Below are positions 16,194-23,989 of a stretch of DNA of 45,733 nucleotides, in pieces. Every line of letters begins with the position of its first letter. Positions within the stretch are counted from its first letter, which is position 1. The position numbers were made by a program, and so were the translations under genes. The DNA lies in contig JAPDJP010000028.1 in assembly GCA_029259055.1 (NCBI GenBank), positions 1-45,733 of the forward strand, in the 5' to 3' direction. The DNA comes from Thermoplasmatota archaeon. Lineage in GTDB: Archaea; Thermoplasmatota; E2; UBA202; JdFR-43. A model generated the notes under the pieces. It was not told where the DNA came from and made no database searches. It was given only the letters and a program-made list of their open reading frames with translations.

Positions 16194-16583
16194 CTAATAT
16201 ACGTAAGCAAGCAATTTTCCTCCGATTCCCTTCTTTCTTGCTTCATACTGAGACATTACACCCTCATTTGTTGTTAAAATTAATATCCCAAAATTTTCTG
16301 CTGGTAAAAAGCGGGCTTCCCATTTCTCAAATTCTCCTTTCTTAATGGAATATCTCGGCTTAATAACATTGCAATTGTTTATATTTCCTTTTAATTTAAC
16401 TTTAAATAGGCCTCCTCTGCCATCGTCAATCCATTCAAAAGCTTCCACATATCCATGGTCCTGCATAACCTTCAATACTCTCCCTATTAGCTTTGAAGCT
16501 GGCTTTATTATACACTCTTTTTTTCCTACTCTTTCTGCATTTTTTATTGCTGATAACGCATCTGCTAAGGGGTCGTTTAACAT
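16194..16583 (-). CDS. rps8: Small ribosomal subunit protein uS8
   Basis: This 129-residue archaeal uS8 binds the central domain of 16S rRNA. It begins [19 protein letters not shown], and the C-terminal signature is [29 protein letters not shown]. In most archaea uS14 and uL5 precede it, but here the upstream sequence is a promoter and then the divergent cysS gene. uS8 is therefore the first gene of a shortened spc operon. Confidence 0.97.
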   Translation of the reverse strand: MLNDPLADALSAIKNAERVGKKECIIKPASKLIGRVLKVMQDHGYVEAFEWIDDGRGGLFKVKLKGNINNCNVIKPRYSIKKGEFEKWEARFLPAENFGILILTTNEGVMSQYEARKKGIGGKLLAYVY

Positions 16584-16604
16584 TTTACCCCAAATATTCC
16601 TAAG

Positions 16605-16614
16605 GTTTTTAAAG
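16605..16614 (-). promoter_or_regulatory. TATA box of the uS8-cmk operon
   Basis: On the minus strand CTTTAAAAAC is centred about 27 nt before the uS8 ATG (16583). This places transcription start at or just before the start codon and shows that the operon is newly initiated here rather than continued from uL5/uS14. Confidence 0.55.
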
Positions 16615-16687
16615 CTTTTGGGTCAATAAAAAGTGGGCTGTCAAGAATTTTAAAATTTAAAAAATGAGAAATGCCCCCATTGCAAAA

Positions 16688-16696
16688 TATTTAAAC
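16688..16696 (+). promoter_or_regulatory. TATA box of cysS
   Basis: ATATTTAAA is centred about 26 nt ahead of the ATG at 16718. It falls inside the apparent upstream extension of the open frame, which argues for the shorter CysS start and a leaderless transcript. Confidence 0.5.
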
Positions 16697-16717
16697 TCCT
16701 TTTCTAATAACAAACCA

Positions 16718-18190
16718 ATGCTAAAAATATATAACACCTTAACGAGAAAGAAAGAACCATTTATTCCAATGGAGGAAGGCATAGTAAAAATGTATGTTTG
16801 TGGGATGACTACATATAGCGATGCTCATATTGGACATGCCCGCACTTATGTAGCTTTTGATGTGATAAGGAGGTATTTGGAGTATAAGGGGTATAAGGTT
16901 TTTTATATTCAAAATATAACTGATATAGATGATAAGATAATAAATGCTGCCAATCAGGCTGGAATGGATGCTTTAGAATATTCTTCATATTACGCAAAAA
17001 GATGCTTAGAGGATATGGATAAACTTGGTATAAGAAGGGCAAATTTATATCCAAAAGCAACAGAGCATATCAATGATATGGTGGAGACAATAAAAAAATT
17101 GATCGAGAAAGGATATGCATATGTTTCTAATGGTGATGTCTATTTTAGTGTTGAAAATTTTAAGGAATATGGTAAGTTATCAAGACAAAATTTACAACAA
17201 ATAAAAGCGGGAGCCAGAATTCAACCAGGAGAAAAGAAAAGGAAGCCGGAAGATTTTGCTTTGTGGAAATCTGCAAAGCCTTTGGAGCCCAAATGGGCAA
17301 GCCCATGGGGTTATGGAAGACCAGGTTGGCATATTGAATGTTCCGTAATGAGTTCTAAATATCTGGGAATGCCTTTTGATATTCATGGGGGAGGACAAGA
17401 TTTGATTTTCCCTCATCATGAAAATGAGATTGCCCAAGCTGAAGCAGCCTATGGAAAAAAATTTGTAAATTACTGGCTCCATTCTGGAATGCTAAAAGTG
17501 AAGGGAGAGAAAATGAGTAAATCTTTAGGCAACATTATAAATATAAGAGATGCTTTAAAGGAGTGGGATGCTGAGGTTTTGCGCTTCTTTTTTGTTTCTT
17601 ATCATTATCGTAGCCCAGCTGATTTTAGTGAAGAAGCTTTGAAAAATGCTGAGAATTCTTTAAAAAGGCTTAAAGAAGTAAAATACAAGCTTGAGGAAAA
17701 AGCAGATGAAAATGATGAATTTAATGTGAATGCTTTAGATGATAAAGAAAAAGAATATTTAAAAAGGGTAGAAGAATTTAAGAAGAAATTTGAAGAAGCG
17801 ATGGATGATGATTTTAACACTCCAAAAGCATTAGAAACAATTTTTGATTTTATAAAAGCTACTAATAAATTCCTAATGGAAATAGAGAATCCGGATGGCA
17901 AATTGTGTAGATATGCTTTAAATGTATTTTTAAAAGCATCCAATGTTTTGACTCTACTACAGGAAGAGGAAAAAAGATTAGATGAGGAGATTATATTGAA
18001 GCTTGCAAAAAAGCATAATGTGGATGTAAAGAAAGAAATAAAGGAAATTATAGAAACCCTTTTAGAAATAAGGAAAAAAGCGAGAGAAGAAAAGAATTAT
18101 CAAATAGCAGATGAAATAAGAGATGAATTGAGAAAAGCTGGAATTGAAATAGAGGATATTGGGAAAGAAACGAAGTGGAGAATAAAATGA
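16718..18190 (+). CDS. cysS: Cysteinyl-tRNA synthetase
   Basis: This class I aminoacyl-tRNA synthetase charges tRNA-Cys. The HIGH motif is at residues 37-40, preceded by the zinc ligand C28. A PGWHIECSVMS block and an FPHHENEIAQAEA block supply further zinc and active-site residues, and KMSKS is near 265. The C terminus has the helical DALR-like anticodon-binding region and ends around 490 residues. An in-frame ATG at 16664 would add 18 residues with no family similarity, and a TATA box lies within that extension, so I use 16718. It stands alone, divergent from the uS8 operon. Confidence 0.95.
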   Translation: MLKIYNTLTRKKEPFIPMEEGIVKMYVCGMTTYSDAHIGHARTYVAFDVIRRYLEYKGYKVFYIQNITDIDDKIINAANQAGMDALEYSSYYAKRCLEDMDKLGIRRANLYPKATEHINDMVETIKKLIEKGYAYVSNGDVYFSVENFKEYGKLSRQNLQQIKAGARIQPGEKKRKPEDFALWKSAKPLEPKWASPWGYGRPGWHIECSVMSSKYLGMPFDIHGGGQDLIFPHHENEIAQAEAAYGKKFVNYWLHSGMLKVKGEKMSKSLGNIINIRDALKEWDAEVLRFFFVSYHYRSPADFSEEALKNAENSLKRLKEVKYKLEEKADENDEFNVNALDDKEKEYLKRVEEFKKKFEEAMDDDFNTPKALETIFDFIKATNKFLMEIENPDGKLCRYALNVFLKASNVLTLLQEEEKRLDEEIILKLAKKHNVDVKKEIKEIIETLLEIRKKAREEKNYQIADEIRDELRKAGIEIEDIGKETKWRIK

Positions 18191-18198
18191 AAACTTAA

Positions 18199-18636
18199 TT
18201 AAAAGATTTTGGAAATAATTTTGGCAACCTTTTCAAGAAATTCTTTGTCATTTTTACTAAATGGAGCTTTAGCATGAGAATCAATATCTATTTCAGCTAC
18301 AATCTTTCCTTCTTTAAATATTGGAACAACAATTTCAGCTTTCACTTTGGGACTACAAGCAATATAATTTTTCTCCTTAGATACATCTTGAACCACTATT
18401 GTTTTTCCCTGTTTCACAGCCATTCCACATATTCCCTTTCCAACTGGTATAGTTTTATGTTCCGTTTCTTCTCCAACAAAAGCTGTTAGTACAAGCTTTT
18501 CATTACATACACGATAAAATCCGACCCAGTTATAATAAGGAATTTTACTAAGCAGTTTACAAATTTCATTAAGTTTTTCGTCTCTTTTTCTTTTGCCCTC
18601 GACAATTTCTTTAATTTTCTCCAGCATTTCTTCCAT
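18199..18636 (-). CDS. GAF-domain protein, free methionine-(R)-sulfoxide reductase-like
   Basis: This 145-residue single GAF domain resembles fRMsr (E. coli MsrC), which reduces free Met-R-sulfoxide. The family elements are YNWVGFYRV, the GKGICGMA loop with C70, YIACSPKVKAEIVVPI with C94, and AEIDIDS. C70 and C94 match two of the conserved cysteines, so catalysis is plausible. A frame opening at 18672 exists, but the AAGGAT ahead of 18636 fits that ATG, giving only a 1-nt gap to mscS. It is the last gene of the DUF432-mscS-GAF operon. A simple redox-sensing GAF role is the alternative. Confidence 0.8.
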   Translation of the reverse strand: MEEMLEKIKEIVEGKRKRDEKLNEICKLLSKIPYYNWVGFYRVCNEKLVLTAFVGEETEHKTIPVGKGICGMAVKQGKTIVVQDVSKEKNYIACSPKVKAEIVVPIFKEGKIVAEIDIDSHAKAPFSKNDKEFLEKVAKIISKIF

Positions 18637-18637
18637 T

Positions 18638-19468
18638 TTATCCTTCTGTTTTTCCAGCCATCCAAATAACACGTTGTGGAAATGGAATTTGTATTCCTTC
18701 TTTTTCTAGTGCAACTTTGATTTTCCATAACATTTCTGTTTTTACTGAAAACCATACAGTTGAGGGAGCCCATATTCTTACAGCTAAATTTACGCTACTG
18801 TCTCCAAGCTCCTCAACAAAAATTTGGGGGGCTGGTTCCTTCAGAATAAAAGGATGCTCTTCTAATAATTTTTTAATTACTTCTATTGCTTTTTCAGCAT
18901 CATCTTTATACCTTATTCCTATTTTATATTCAAATCTTCTTGCTGCATGGGCAACAAAATTTTTTATATTAGATGTGAAAACTTTTTCATTTGGTATTCT
19001 AACATAAATCCCATCCCATGTTCTAATTGTTGTTGATAAAATTCTTATATCTTTTACGACTCCCCCTACATCTCCTATGCTTACGCCATCCCCAATTTTA
19101 ATGGGCTTTTCTATAAGCAAAAATAGTCCGCTGATGAAATTGGAAACAACCGTTTGGCTTGCAAATCCTATTACTATACCAGCAATCCCCCCAGCCACCA
19201 ATAATCCAGATAAAGAAAATCCTATATACGGTAAGGCAGCCATAAACCCGATAAAAATTATCCCATAATATACTACTTTTTCCACTGCATTTAAAGTCGT
19301 TTTTGGTACTTTTTCTTTTAATATTCTTCTTGCATTTATTTTAGCAACTTTGGCTATTATTACAGTAACAATTATGATTGCTGTAAATCTTAACAAATCC
19401 GCAACATTTACTCCATTATATATTTTATAATCAAGTATGCTCTTTATTGTTTCAAATATATCATTCAT
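18638..19468 (-). CDS. mscS: MscS-family mechanosensitive channel
   Basis: This 276-residue small-conductance mechanosensitive channel releases solutes under hypo-osmotic stress. There are three hydrophobic segments; the third is the pore helix (LSGLLVAGGIAGIVIGFASQTVVSNFISGLFLL) with its Gly/Ala-rich packing surface. The cytosolic beta domain follows (IKIGDGVSIGDVGGVVKDIRILSTTIRTWDGIYVRIPNEKV), then the alpha/beta C-terminal domain. It lies 1 nt after the DUF432 gene and 1 nt before the GAF gene. Confidence 0.95.
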   Translation of the reverse strand: MNDIFETIKSILDYKIYNGVNVADLLRFTAIIIVTVIIAKVAKINARRILKEKVPKTTLNAVEKVVYYGIIFIGFMAALPYIGFSLSGLLVAGGIAGIVIGFASQTVVSNFISGLFLLIEKPIKIGDGVSIGDVGGVVKDIRILSTTIRTWDGIYVRIPNEKVFTSNIKNFVAHAARRFEYKIGIRYKDDAEKAIEVIKKLLEEHPFILKEPAPQIFVEELGDSSVNLAVRIWAPSTVWFSVKTEMLWKIKVALEKEGIQIPFPQRVIWMAGKTEG

Positions 19469-19469
19469 T

Positions 19470-20177
19470 TTATTTAAACCCCCATTCCATTACAAATTTT
19501 TTTTCTAATCTTTTTATTCCTTTGGCTAAATAAATATCTATCGCTCTTTTCATTCCTCTTGGGAGTCTATCAAAAAATGTTGTTTCTCCCAAACTCTTTT
19601 TAAGTATTTTGAGAGAAGCATGCATATATGCATATCCATCATAAAATATTTTCATATCTATTGCTCTCAAAACCACTTTTTTGATTTCTACCCATTCTTC
19701 ATATGCATTTTTAACATCCAGCCTCAAAATTCCTTCATATAATTTATCAACTTCTGGAATCTCATTGTATACACTGCTATTCCACCATTTACAAATAATT
19801 CCACTTTCTGGTGGCCCATATAATATATATTTTGGCATCGTTTTTGTGAATATATCAATTCTTTCAACGTCAATTTCATCAACAAGAAAAACTCCTATCT
19901 CTATGGGAAATTTTAAATATACACTACTTTCTGTTTTCGGTTCAATAATAAGGGGTTTATCAAGTTCTACCAAAAGATATTCTGAAACCCCTTCCTTTGG
20001 TAAATTAACAGGCTCAACAGGGCAAACTACTAATTTTCCTTTATCAGCATGAATAAATTTTTCTACTTCCTCTTCCCCAACTTTCCTATAATATCTCTTT
20101 CTTTTCCCCCTTCCCTCAACCAGTAACTTTAAATCTTCTTCTTCAATTTTCACATTCAATTTATATTCTCCAAACAT
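19470..20177 (-). CDS. DUF432 family protein
   Basis: This 235-residue soluble protein matches DUF432: an N-terminal beta-rich portion, a central FPIEIGVFLVDEIDVERIDIFTKTMPKYILYGPPESGIICKWW block, and a C-terminal helical region. The function is unknown. DUF432 genes often neighbour MscS-type channels in archaea and some bacteria, and here the two are 1 nt apart, supporting a role tied to the channel. It has no signal peptide or transmembrane helix. It is divergent from the phosphoesterase gene through a 45-nt gap with a palindromic TATA box. Confidence 0.85.
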   Translation of the reverse strand: MFGEYKLNVKIEEEDLKLLVEGRGKRKRYYRKVGEEEVEKFIHADKGKLVVCPVEPVNLPKEGVSEYLLVELDKPLIIEPKTESSVYLKFPIEIGVFLVDEIDVERIDIFTKTMPKYILYGPPESGIICKWWNSSVYNEIPEVDKLYEGILRLDVKNAYEEWVEIKKVVLRAIDMKIFYDGYAYMHASLKILKKSLGETTFFDRLPRGMKRAIDIYLAKGIKRLEKKFVMEWGFK

Positions 20178-20196
20178 CTCTTTATAACTATAAAAA

Positions 20197-20206
20197 ATTT
20201 ATAAAT
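20197..20206. promoter_or_regulatory. Palindromic TATA box shared by DUF432 and phosphoesterase genes
   Basis: ATTTATAAAT is a perfect palindrome centred at 20201.5. It lies 24.5 nt from the DUF432 ATG (20177, minus) and 21.5 nt from the phosphoesterase ATG (20223, plus). No other TATA-like element better placed for either gene is apparent in the 45-nt gap. Confidence 0.5.
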
Positions 20207-20222
20207 TATTCTGATTACTTTT

Positions 20223-20741
20223 ATGATGCAAAAAATGTTTTTAAGAGAAGAAAATAAGGAAGTTAAAAAAATAGGGGTGATGGCGGATAGCCATGACAAT
20301 ATTGAGGCAATTAAAAAAGCTGTCGAAGTGTTTAATGAGGAAAAAGTTGAAATTGTTGTACATGCTGGTGATATTGTTTCTCCGTTTACTGCGGATTATT
20401 TCAAAGAATTATGGTGCGATATGCTTATAATTTATGGAAATAATGATGGGGATAAAATCTATTTAAAAGAGAGATTTAAAAATATAGGTTCATTATATAA
20501 CGATCCATATATCGGAGAGCTATATGGAAAAAAAATTGCTGTCACCCATCTTCCCTCAATTGTTCCCGCCTTAGCGGAGAAATTTGATATAGTAATCTAT
20601 GGACACACCCATGAAAAATATGTTGAAAAAAATAAAGCCCTTATAGTGAATCCAGGAGAATGTTGCGGTTATTTAACAGGTATTAAAAGTATAGCAATAA
20701 TTGATATTGAAAAAATGACTGCAAATATAATTGAAATATGA
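20223..20741 (+). CDS. Calcineurin-like metallophosphoesterase, YfcE/MJ0936 type
   Basis: This 172-residue two-metal phosphodiesterase contains all five metal-binding blocks in order: MADSHDN (DxH), VVHAGDIV (GD), YGNND (GN), THLP (H) and GHTHE (GHxH). The length matches archaeal MJ0936-like enzymes, which hydrolyse model phosphodiesters; the natural substrate is unknown. The first 15 residues precede the core, and M5 is an alternative start. The stop overlaps the start of the CBS gene (ATGA), so the two are co-translated. Confidence 0.9.
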   Translation: MMQKMFLREENKEVKKIGVMADSHDNIEAIKKAVEVFNEEKVEIVVHAGDIVSPFTADYFKELWCDMLIIYGNNDGDKIYLKERFKNIGSLYNDPYIGELYGKKIAVTHLPSIVPALAEKFDIVIYGHTHEKYVEKNKALIVNPGECCGYLTGIKSIAIIDIEKMTANIIEI

Positions 20742-21139
20742 TAGAGTTCTATGAAACAGAAGTAAAAGATGTGATGCAAAATCGTTTATGGGATTTACCT
20801 ATTGTTGAGAAGGATGTGGATATGAAATTGATTTTACTTATTCTAGTTTCAAGAGGATATGTATGGATTGTAAATAACAAAAAAGATATGAAATTAATGG
20901 GAATAATAACTGAACACGATGTTTTGGGGTTATTCGAAGATTTTAAAGTTGATTTAAAAGCGGAAGATATAATGAAAAAAGACTTGATTACATGTAGCAA
21001 ACATGATAAAATAAAGGATGTAATAGATAAGATAAAAAAATATAAGGTAAGAAGATTGCCAGTTATTGAAAATGATAAAATTATTGGAGAAGTTACTTTA
21101 AGACATTTAATAGAAAAATTTTCCTCATTCTTTTCTTAA
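20738..21139 (+). CDS. CBS-pair domain protein
   Basis: This 133-residue protein is made almost only of one CBS pair (Bateman module): VKDVMQNRLWDLPIVEKD...LMGIITEHDVLGLF and AEDIMKKDLITCSKHDKI...VRRLPVIENDKIIGEVTLRHLIE. Such modules bind adenosine nucleotides or SAM and regulate partners. Position and overlap couple it to the phosphoesterase, which might be its target. The 3' end overlaps the convergent membrane-protein gene by 15 nt. Confidence 0.88.
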   Translation: MIEFYETEVKDVMQNRLWDLPIVEKDVDMKLILLILVSRGYVWIVNNKKDMKLMGIITEHDVLGLFEDFKVDLKAEDIMKKDLITCSKHDKIKDVIDKIKKYKVRRLPVIENDKIIGEVTLRHLIEKFSSFFS

Positions 21140-21529
21140 CTCATCGATTAGATTACAAGTAACATGATAAACTTCTTTTATACTATATTCATCTGGATAA
21201 GAAGCCATGAATTTATCTACTACTTTCCTAACAGTTGGTTTTTCCATCGTTTTCATTATTTTCCTTAATTTTTCTTCCAATATTTCTCTCCTCCTTAGCC
21301 TATTCACATGTTCATGAATTTCTTTCATAACCGCAAGAATTTCAAGAATTGATAAAAATAAAACGAAGCTCGAAGCAATCAAAATATTTTCTTCTTTATT
21401 TTTCCATGCAAAATAAAAGATTTCCGCATCAAAAATTAGGACAATGAAAGGTATAATTAAAACTAATTTTTCTAATCTACTCGCTTTAAGCATTTCTGTG
21501 AATAAATTCCTTATAAACCTATGCCTCAT
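21125..21529 (-). CDS. Small two-TM membrane protein, function unknown
   Basis: This 134-residue protein has a short basic N terminus, two transmembrane segments (about residues 22-41 and 48-67) and a charged, coiled-coil-prone cytosolic tail. No selectivity-filter sequence or catalytic motif is seen. It lies 21 nt downstream of the two PhoU-RCK_C genes on the same strand, so co-transcription is likely. I do not recognise the family. A membrane partner for the adjacent RCK_C proteins is a context-based guess. Confidence 0.7.
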   Translation of the reverse strand: MRHRFIRNLFTEMLKASRLEKLVLIIPFIVLIFDAEIFYFAWKNKEENILIASSFVLFLSILEILAVMKEIHEHVNRLRRREILEEKLRKIMKTMEKPTVRKVVDKFMASYPDEYSIKEVYHVTCNLIDELRKE

Positions 21530-21550
21530 TAAAAGGAAATAAGTAGGGTA

Positions 21551-22132
21551 TTAAATTTCTTTTTCCCTTCCTTCCGCTAGCGCAACAAAATGTTCCATTC
21601 CTTCTCTTGCTCCTTTTGCAAACAATATATCTCCCGCCTTTATGATGGTATTCTTATCCACTCCATAAATCCATTTCTTCCCTCTCTTTATTGCAATTAT
21701 CCACATCCCGGTATGGGAGGCGAGTTGTATATCTCCCAATTTTTTGCCATCTAAAACGGATTCTTCAGAAACTTTAACTTTAACAAGTATTTCATCCGAT
21801 TCCATTATACTTTCTTTTATTATTGGATGCAATTCAACATCTCTCAGCTCCACATCTGCGATATCGCGGGCAGCATCCGCAATTGCTTCGGAGCAGGAGC
21901 CGAGCTGGATGATTGCTAAGGCCTCATTTACTTCCAACTCTCCCGCTTTTGCATCTTTTATTGCCAATTTTTGTAGTTCTTCATTTAAAAGGTCAACTAG
22001 ATTTTCTAATTCATAAACTTCTTTTGCCAAATCTTTATTATCATAGATAACAGATGAATATGCTAAATCAACCATCAGTTCCGCCTTTTCTTTTAATTCT
22101 AATAATAATTCTTCTGCTTCTTTCTCGCTCAT
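21551..22132 (-). CDS. PhoU-like plus TrkA-C (RCK_C) domain protein
   Basis: This 193-residue soluble protein has an N-terminal helical PhoU-like bundle (about 1-105) and a C-terminal TrkA_C/RCK_C domain (about 110-188: VSEESVLDGKKLGDIQLASHTGMWIIAIKRGKKWIYGVDKNTIIKAGDILFAKG). RCK_C domains bind ligands such as c-di-AMP or nucleotides in ion-transport regulators. It is a clear paralogue of the next gene, which it overlaps by 4 nt (ATGA). Proteins of this layout are thought to control cation transporters in archaea, but no channel gene is adjacent here. Confidence 0.87.
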   Translation of the reverse strand: MSEKEAEELLLELKEKAELMVDLAYSSVIYDNKDLAKEVYELENLVDLLNEELQKLAIKDAKAGELEVNEALAIIQLGSCSEAIADAARDIADVELRDVELHPIIKESIMESDEILVKVKVSEESVLDGKKLGDIQLASHTGMWIIAIKRGKKWIYGVDKNTIIKAGDILFAKGAREGMEHFVALAEGREKEI

Positions 22133-22752
22133 GTTAATACTTCTATTTCTCCTTTTAACAATTTATTCAATTGATTTAATCCCTCTTCTGGACCAATACA
22201 TATCAAAATATCATTTTCTTTAAGTGTAATGTCTCCTTTTGGTCCATAAATCCATTTATTTTTTCTCCTTATAGCCAAAATTCTTACACCAGTTTCGGAT
22301 GATATCCTTAACTCCCCAATTTTTTTGTTCACTGCAGCAGAATTTTTATGAATTGTCATTTTTCTAATAACTTCATCTGATTCCTTTATTAAATGAGGTA
22401 ATATAGGATGGGTAAGTTTGTATGATAGAAGTTTTACAATATCTCCAGCAGCATTCGATATTGTTTCAGCAGCCTGTGCTATTTGTAATATTCCCGCCAT
22501 TTTTTCAGCATCTTCCGCACTTCTTGCTGCCAGCATGGCCATTATTCTTATTTGATAATTCAATTTGTCCATTCTTACTTCTAAATATTTTACTTCTTCG
22601 GCAATTTCCTTGCTATTAAAAAGTATAGCAGAATATGCCAAGTCAACAATTAACTCACAAATATTTTTCATTTCTCTTAACAATTCTCTTATACTAGTTG
22701 GCTCATATTCTATTTCTTCAAATTCTGCTTTTTTCCACCGAGGAATTTTCAT
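22129..22752 (-). CDS. PhoU-like plus TrkA-C (RCK_C) domain protein, paralogue
   Basis: This 207-residue paralogue of the gene at 21551 has the same two-domain order: a helical PhoU-like bundle, then an RCK_C domain (SSETGVRILAIRRKNKWIYGPKGDITLKENDILICIGPEEGLNQL). It is the first gene of the operon. A TATA-like AATTTAAATAC on the minus strand is centred about 25 nt upstream, so the mRNA is probably leaderless. The tandem pair suggests a heteromeric regulator. Confidence 0.87.
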   Translation of the reverse strand: MKIPRWKKAEFEEIEYEPTSIRELLREMKNICELIVDLAYSAILFNSKEIAEEVKYLEVRMDKLNYQIRIMAMLAARSAEDAEKMAGILQIAQAAETISNAAGDIVKLLSYKLTHPILPHLIKESDEVIRKMTIHKNSAAVNKKIGELRISSETGVRILAIRRKNKWIYGPKGDITLKENDILICIGPEEGLNQLNKLLKGEIEVLT

Positions 22753-22842
22753 TTCTGATTATATATAAGCTTGTATTTAAATTTTTATCTTATTAGGAAA
22801 TTTCTTTCTTATAGTAAATTTTATATTGCTATAATTTATAAT

Positions 22843-23322
22843 ATGAAGAAGAGAATGGAAAAGAAATTAAGGAAAGGTATTGTTGTTGGATTTTTTCTTT
22901 TGTTTATAGGAATAACATGTGGATGTGTGAAAACAGAAGAAAGTAAGGGAGTATGCAGATGGGATTTTAAGGTAAGAACAACAGACCACATAGGAAAATA
23001 TTATCAATATCTTAAGGAATATCAGTGGGAGGCAAGAGAAGGATATATATTTGCAATTGTAACAATTCGTATTGTAAATAATGCAAGTAAAACGGTTAGC
23101 ACTAATCCATGGAATTGGAGGATGGTCATAAATGGGGTTGAGTATCTTCATCATACCGCAACCTATGATGATGAAATTAACCAAATTACAGTTGATGTTG
23201 GAAAAGGAGGAGATGTTACAACAGAGATTGTATATGAAATACCAGCCGATGCAACTTCCTATGAGTTAAAATATACGGGTTTATTCCCTCCGAAAATGGT
23301 GCGTGATGATACACTTCTATAA
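22843..23322 (+). CDS. Lipoprotein with DUF4352-like immunoglobulin-type domain
   Basis: This 159-residue protein has a basic N terminus, a hydrophobic signal and a lipobox-like end (GITCGC) after which cysteine could be lipidated. The mature domain shows FAIVTIRIVNNASKTVSTNPWNWRMVINGVEY followed by TEIVYEIPADATSYELKYTG. This is the pattern of DUF4352-type beta-sandwich lipoproteins. An open frame from 22771 exists, but a TATA-like element about 25 nt before 22843 and the start of the signal peptide support 22843. Role unknown; it is probably co-transcribed with the following 4-TM gene. Confidence 0.75.
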   Translation: MKKRMEKKLRKGIVVGFFLLFIGITCGCVKTEESKGVCRWDFKVRTTDHIGKYYQYLKEYQWEAREGYIFAIVTIRIVNNASKTVSTNPWNWRMVINGVEYLHHTATYDDEINQITVDVGKGGDVTTEIVYEIPADATSYELKYTGLFPPKMVRDDTLL

Positions 23323-23331
23323 GGTGCTAAA

Positions 23332-23691
23332 ATGAGAGCATCACAGGTATTAGCTATATTTGGTGGAATTTTTGGCATTTTGGGAGGTATATTTGCTATT
23401 GTTGTAGGATTTATAGCAGGGGTTTTCGAGGAAGCATTTGGTAAAGATTCAACCGGTAGCATCCCCAGCTATTTTCTTTATGTAGGTGGCATTATTGCTA
23501 TATTTGTTTCAATAGTTGGCATTGCAGCATCTTTTATGAGGAATAAAACGGCAGCTGGCATAATAATTCTAAGTTGTGCTATCGTTGGTTTAATATGTAT
23601 TTCAACAGGATATATTATTTCGTTTCCGCTTTTTCTTGTATCTTCTATCATATTCTTCATCGAGGGTAAAAAGAAAAAAGACCGTGAGTAA
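23332..23691 (+). CDS. Small four-TM membrane protein (DUF4064-like)
   Basis: This 119-residue hydrophobic protein has four predicted membrane segments: about residues 5-28, 46-66, 73-91 and 96-111. The first is Gly/Ile/Phe-rich (ILAIFGGIFGILGGIFAIVVGF), as in DUF4064-type proteins. It ends in a basic KKKKDRE tail. It begins 9 nt after the lipoprotein gene. Function is unknown. A degraded zinc-ribbon-like continuation may exist in the next frame. Confidence 0.7.
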   Translation: MRASQVLAIFGGIFGILGGIFAIVVGFIAGVFEEAFGKDSTGSIPSYFLYVGGIIAIFVSIVGIAASFMRNKTAAGIIILSCAIVGLICISTGYIISFPLFLVSSIIFFIEGKKKKDRE

Positions 23692-23989
23692 AATTGTCAG
23701 AGGAGAAAAAATCGGTGATGAAGAACAATTTATCGAAAATGAGTTAGAACTCAAATATTATCCATCCTGCAAGAAGGAAAAGAAGAATAGAAATTATGTT
23801 CCTATTATGGCATATATTTAGAAAGATAAAGTAAAATAATTCCTATTTTTTCTTCAGATAAAAAGATTACTTATACGCATTCATGCCATCCAATACTTTG
23901 TGTTTCATGCTATAAGGGTAGGCTTTATATTCCTCAAATCCTGCATTACAATCCTATAAAAATTTAAAGTCATTCTTTATACAAATTGT
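23692..23989. other. 298-nt gap before pheS: possible decayed coding tail, then promoter
   Basis: The first ~130 nt hold an open stretch in the +1 frame relative to the 4-TM gene, ending at 23821, with residues LKYYPSCKKEKKN that faintly recall a zinc-ribbon tail. The remainder is non-coding on both strands as far as I can see. A TATA-like TATAAAAATTTAAAG lies about 20-35 nt before the pheS start. No tRNA or other RNA gene was recognised. Confidence 0.35.

Noticed and set aside
16584-16760. Hidden uS14 gene upstream of uS8
   Set aside because: No frame on the minus strand contains the conserved zinc-ribbon CxxC pattern of uS14; the sequence is promoter plus cysS coding.
23900-23960. tRNA-like segment with a TCAAATCC motif
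   Set aside because: No T-arm stem, no acceptor pairing and no A-box at the right distance; coincidental.
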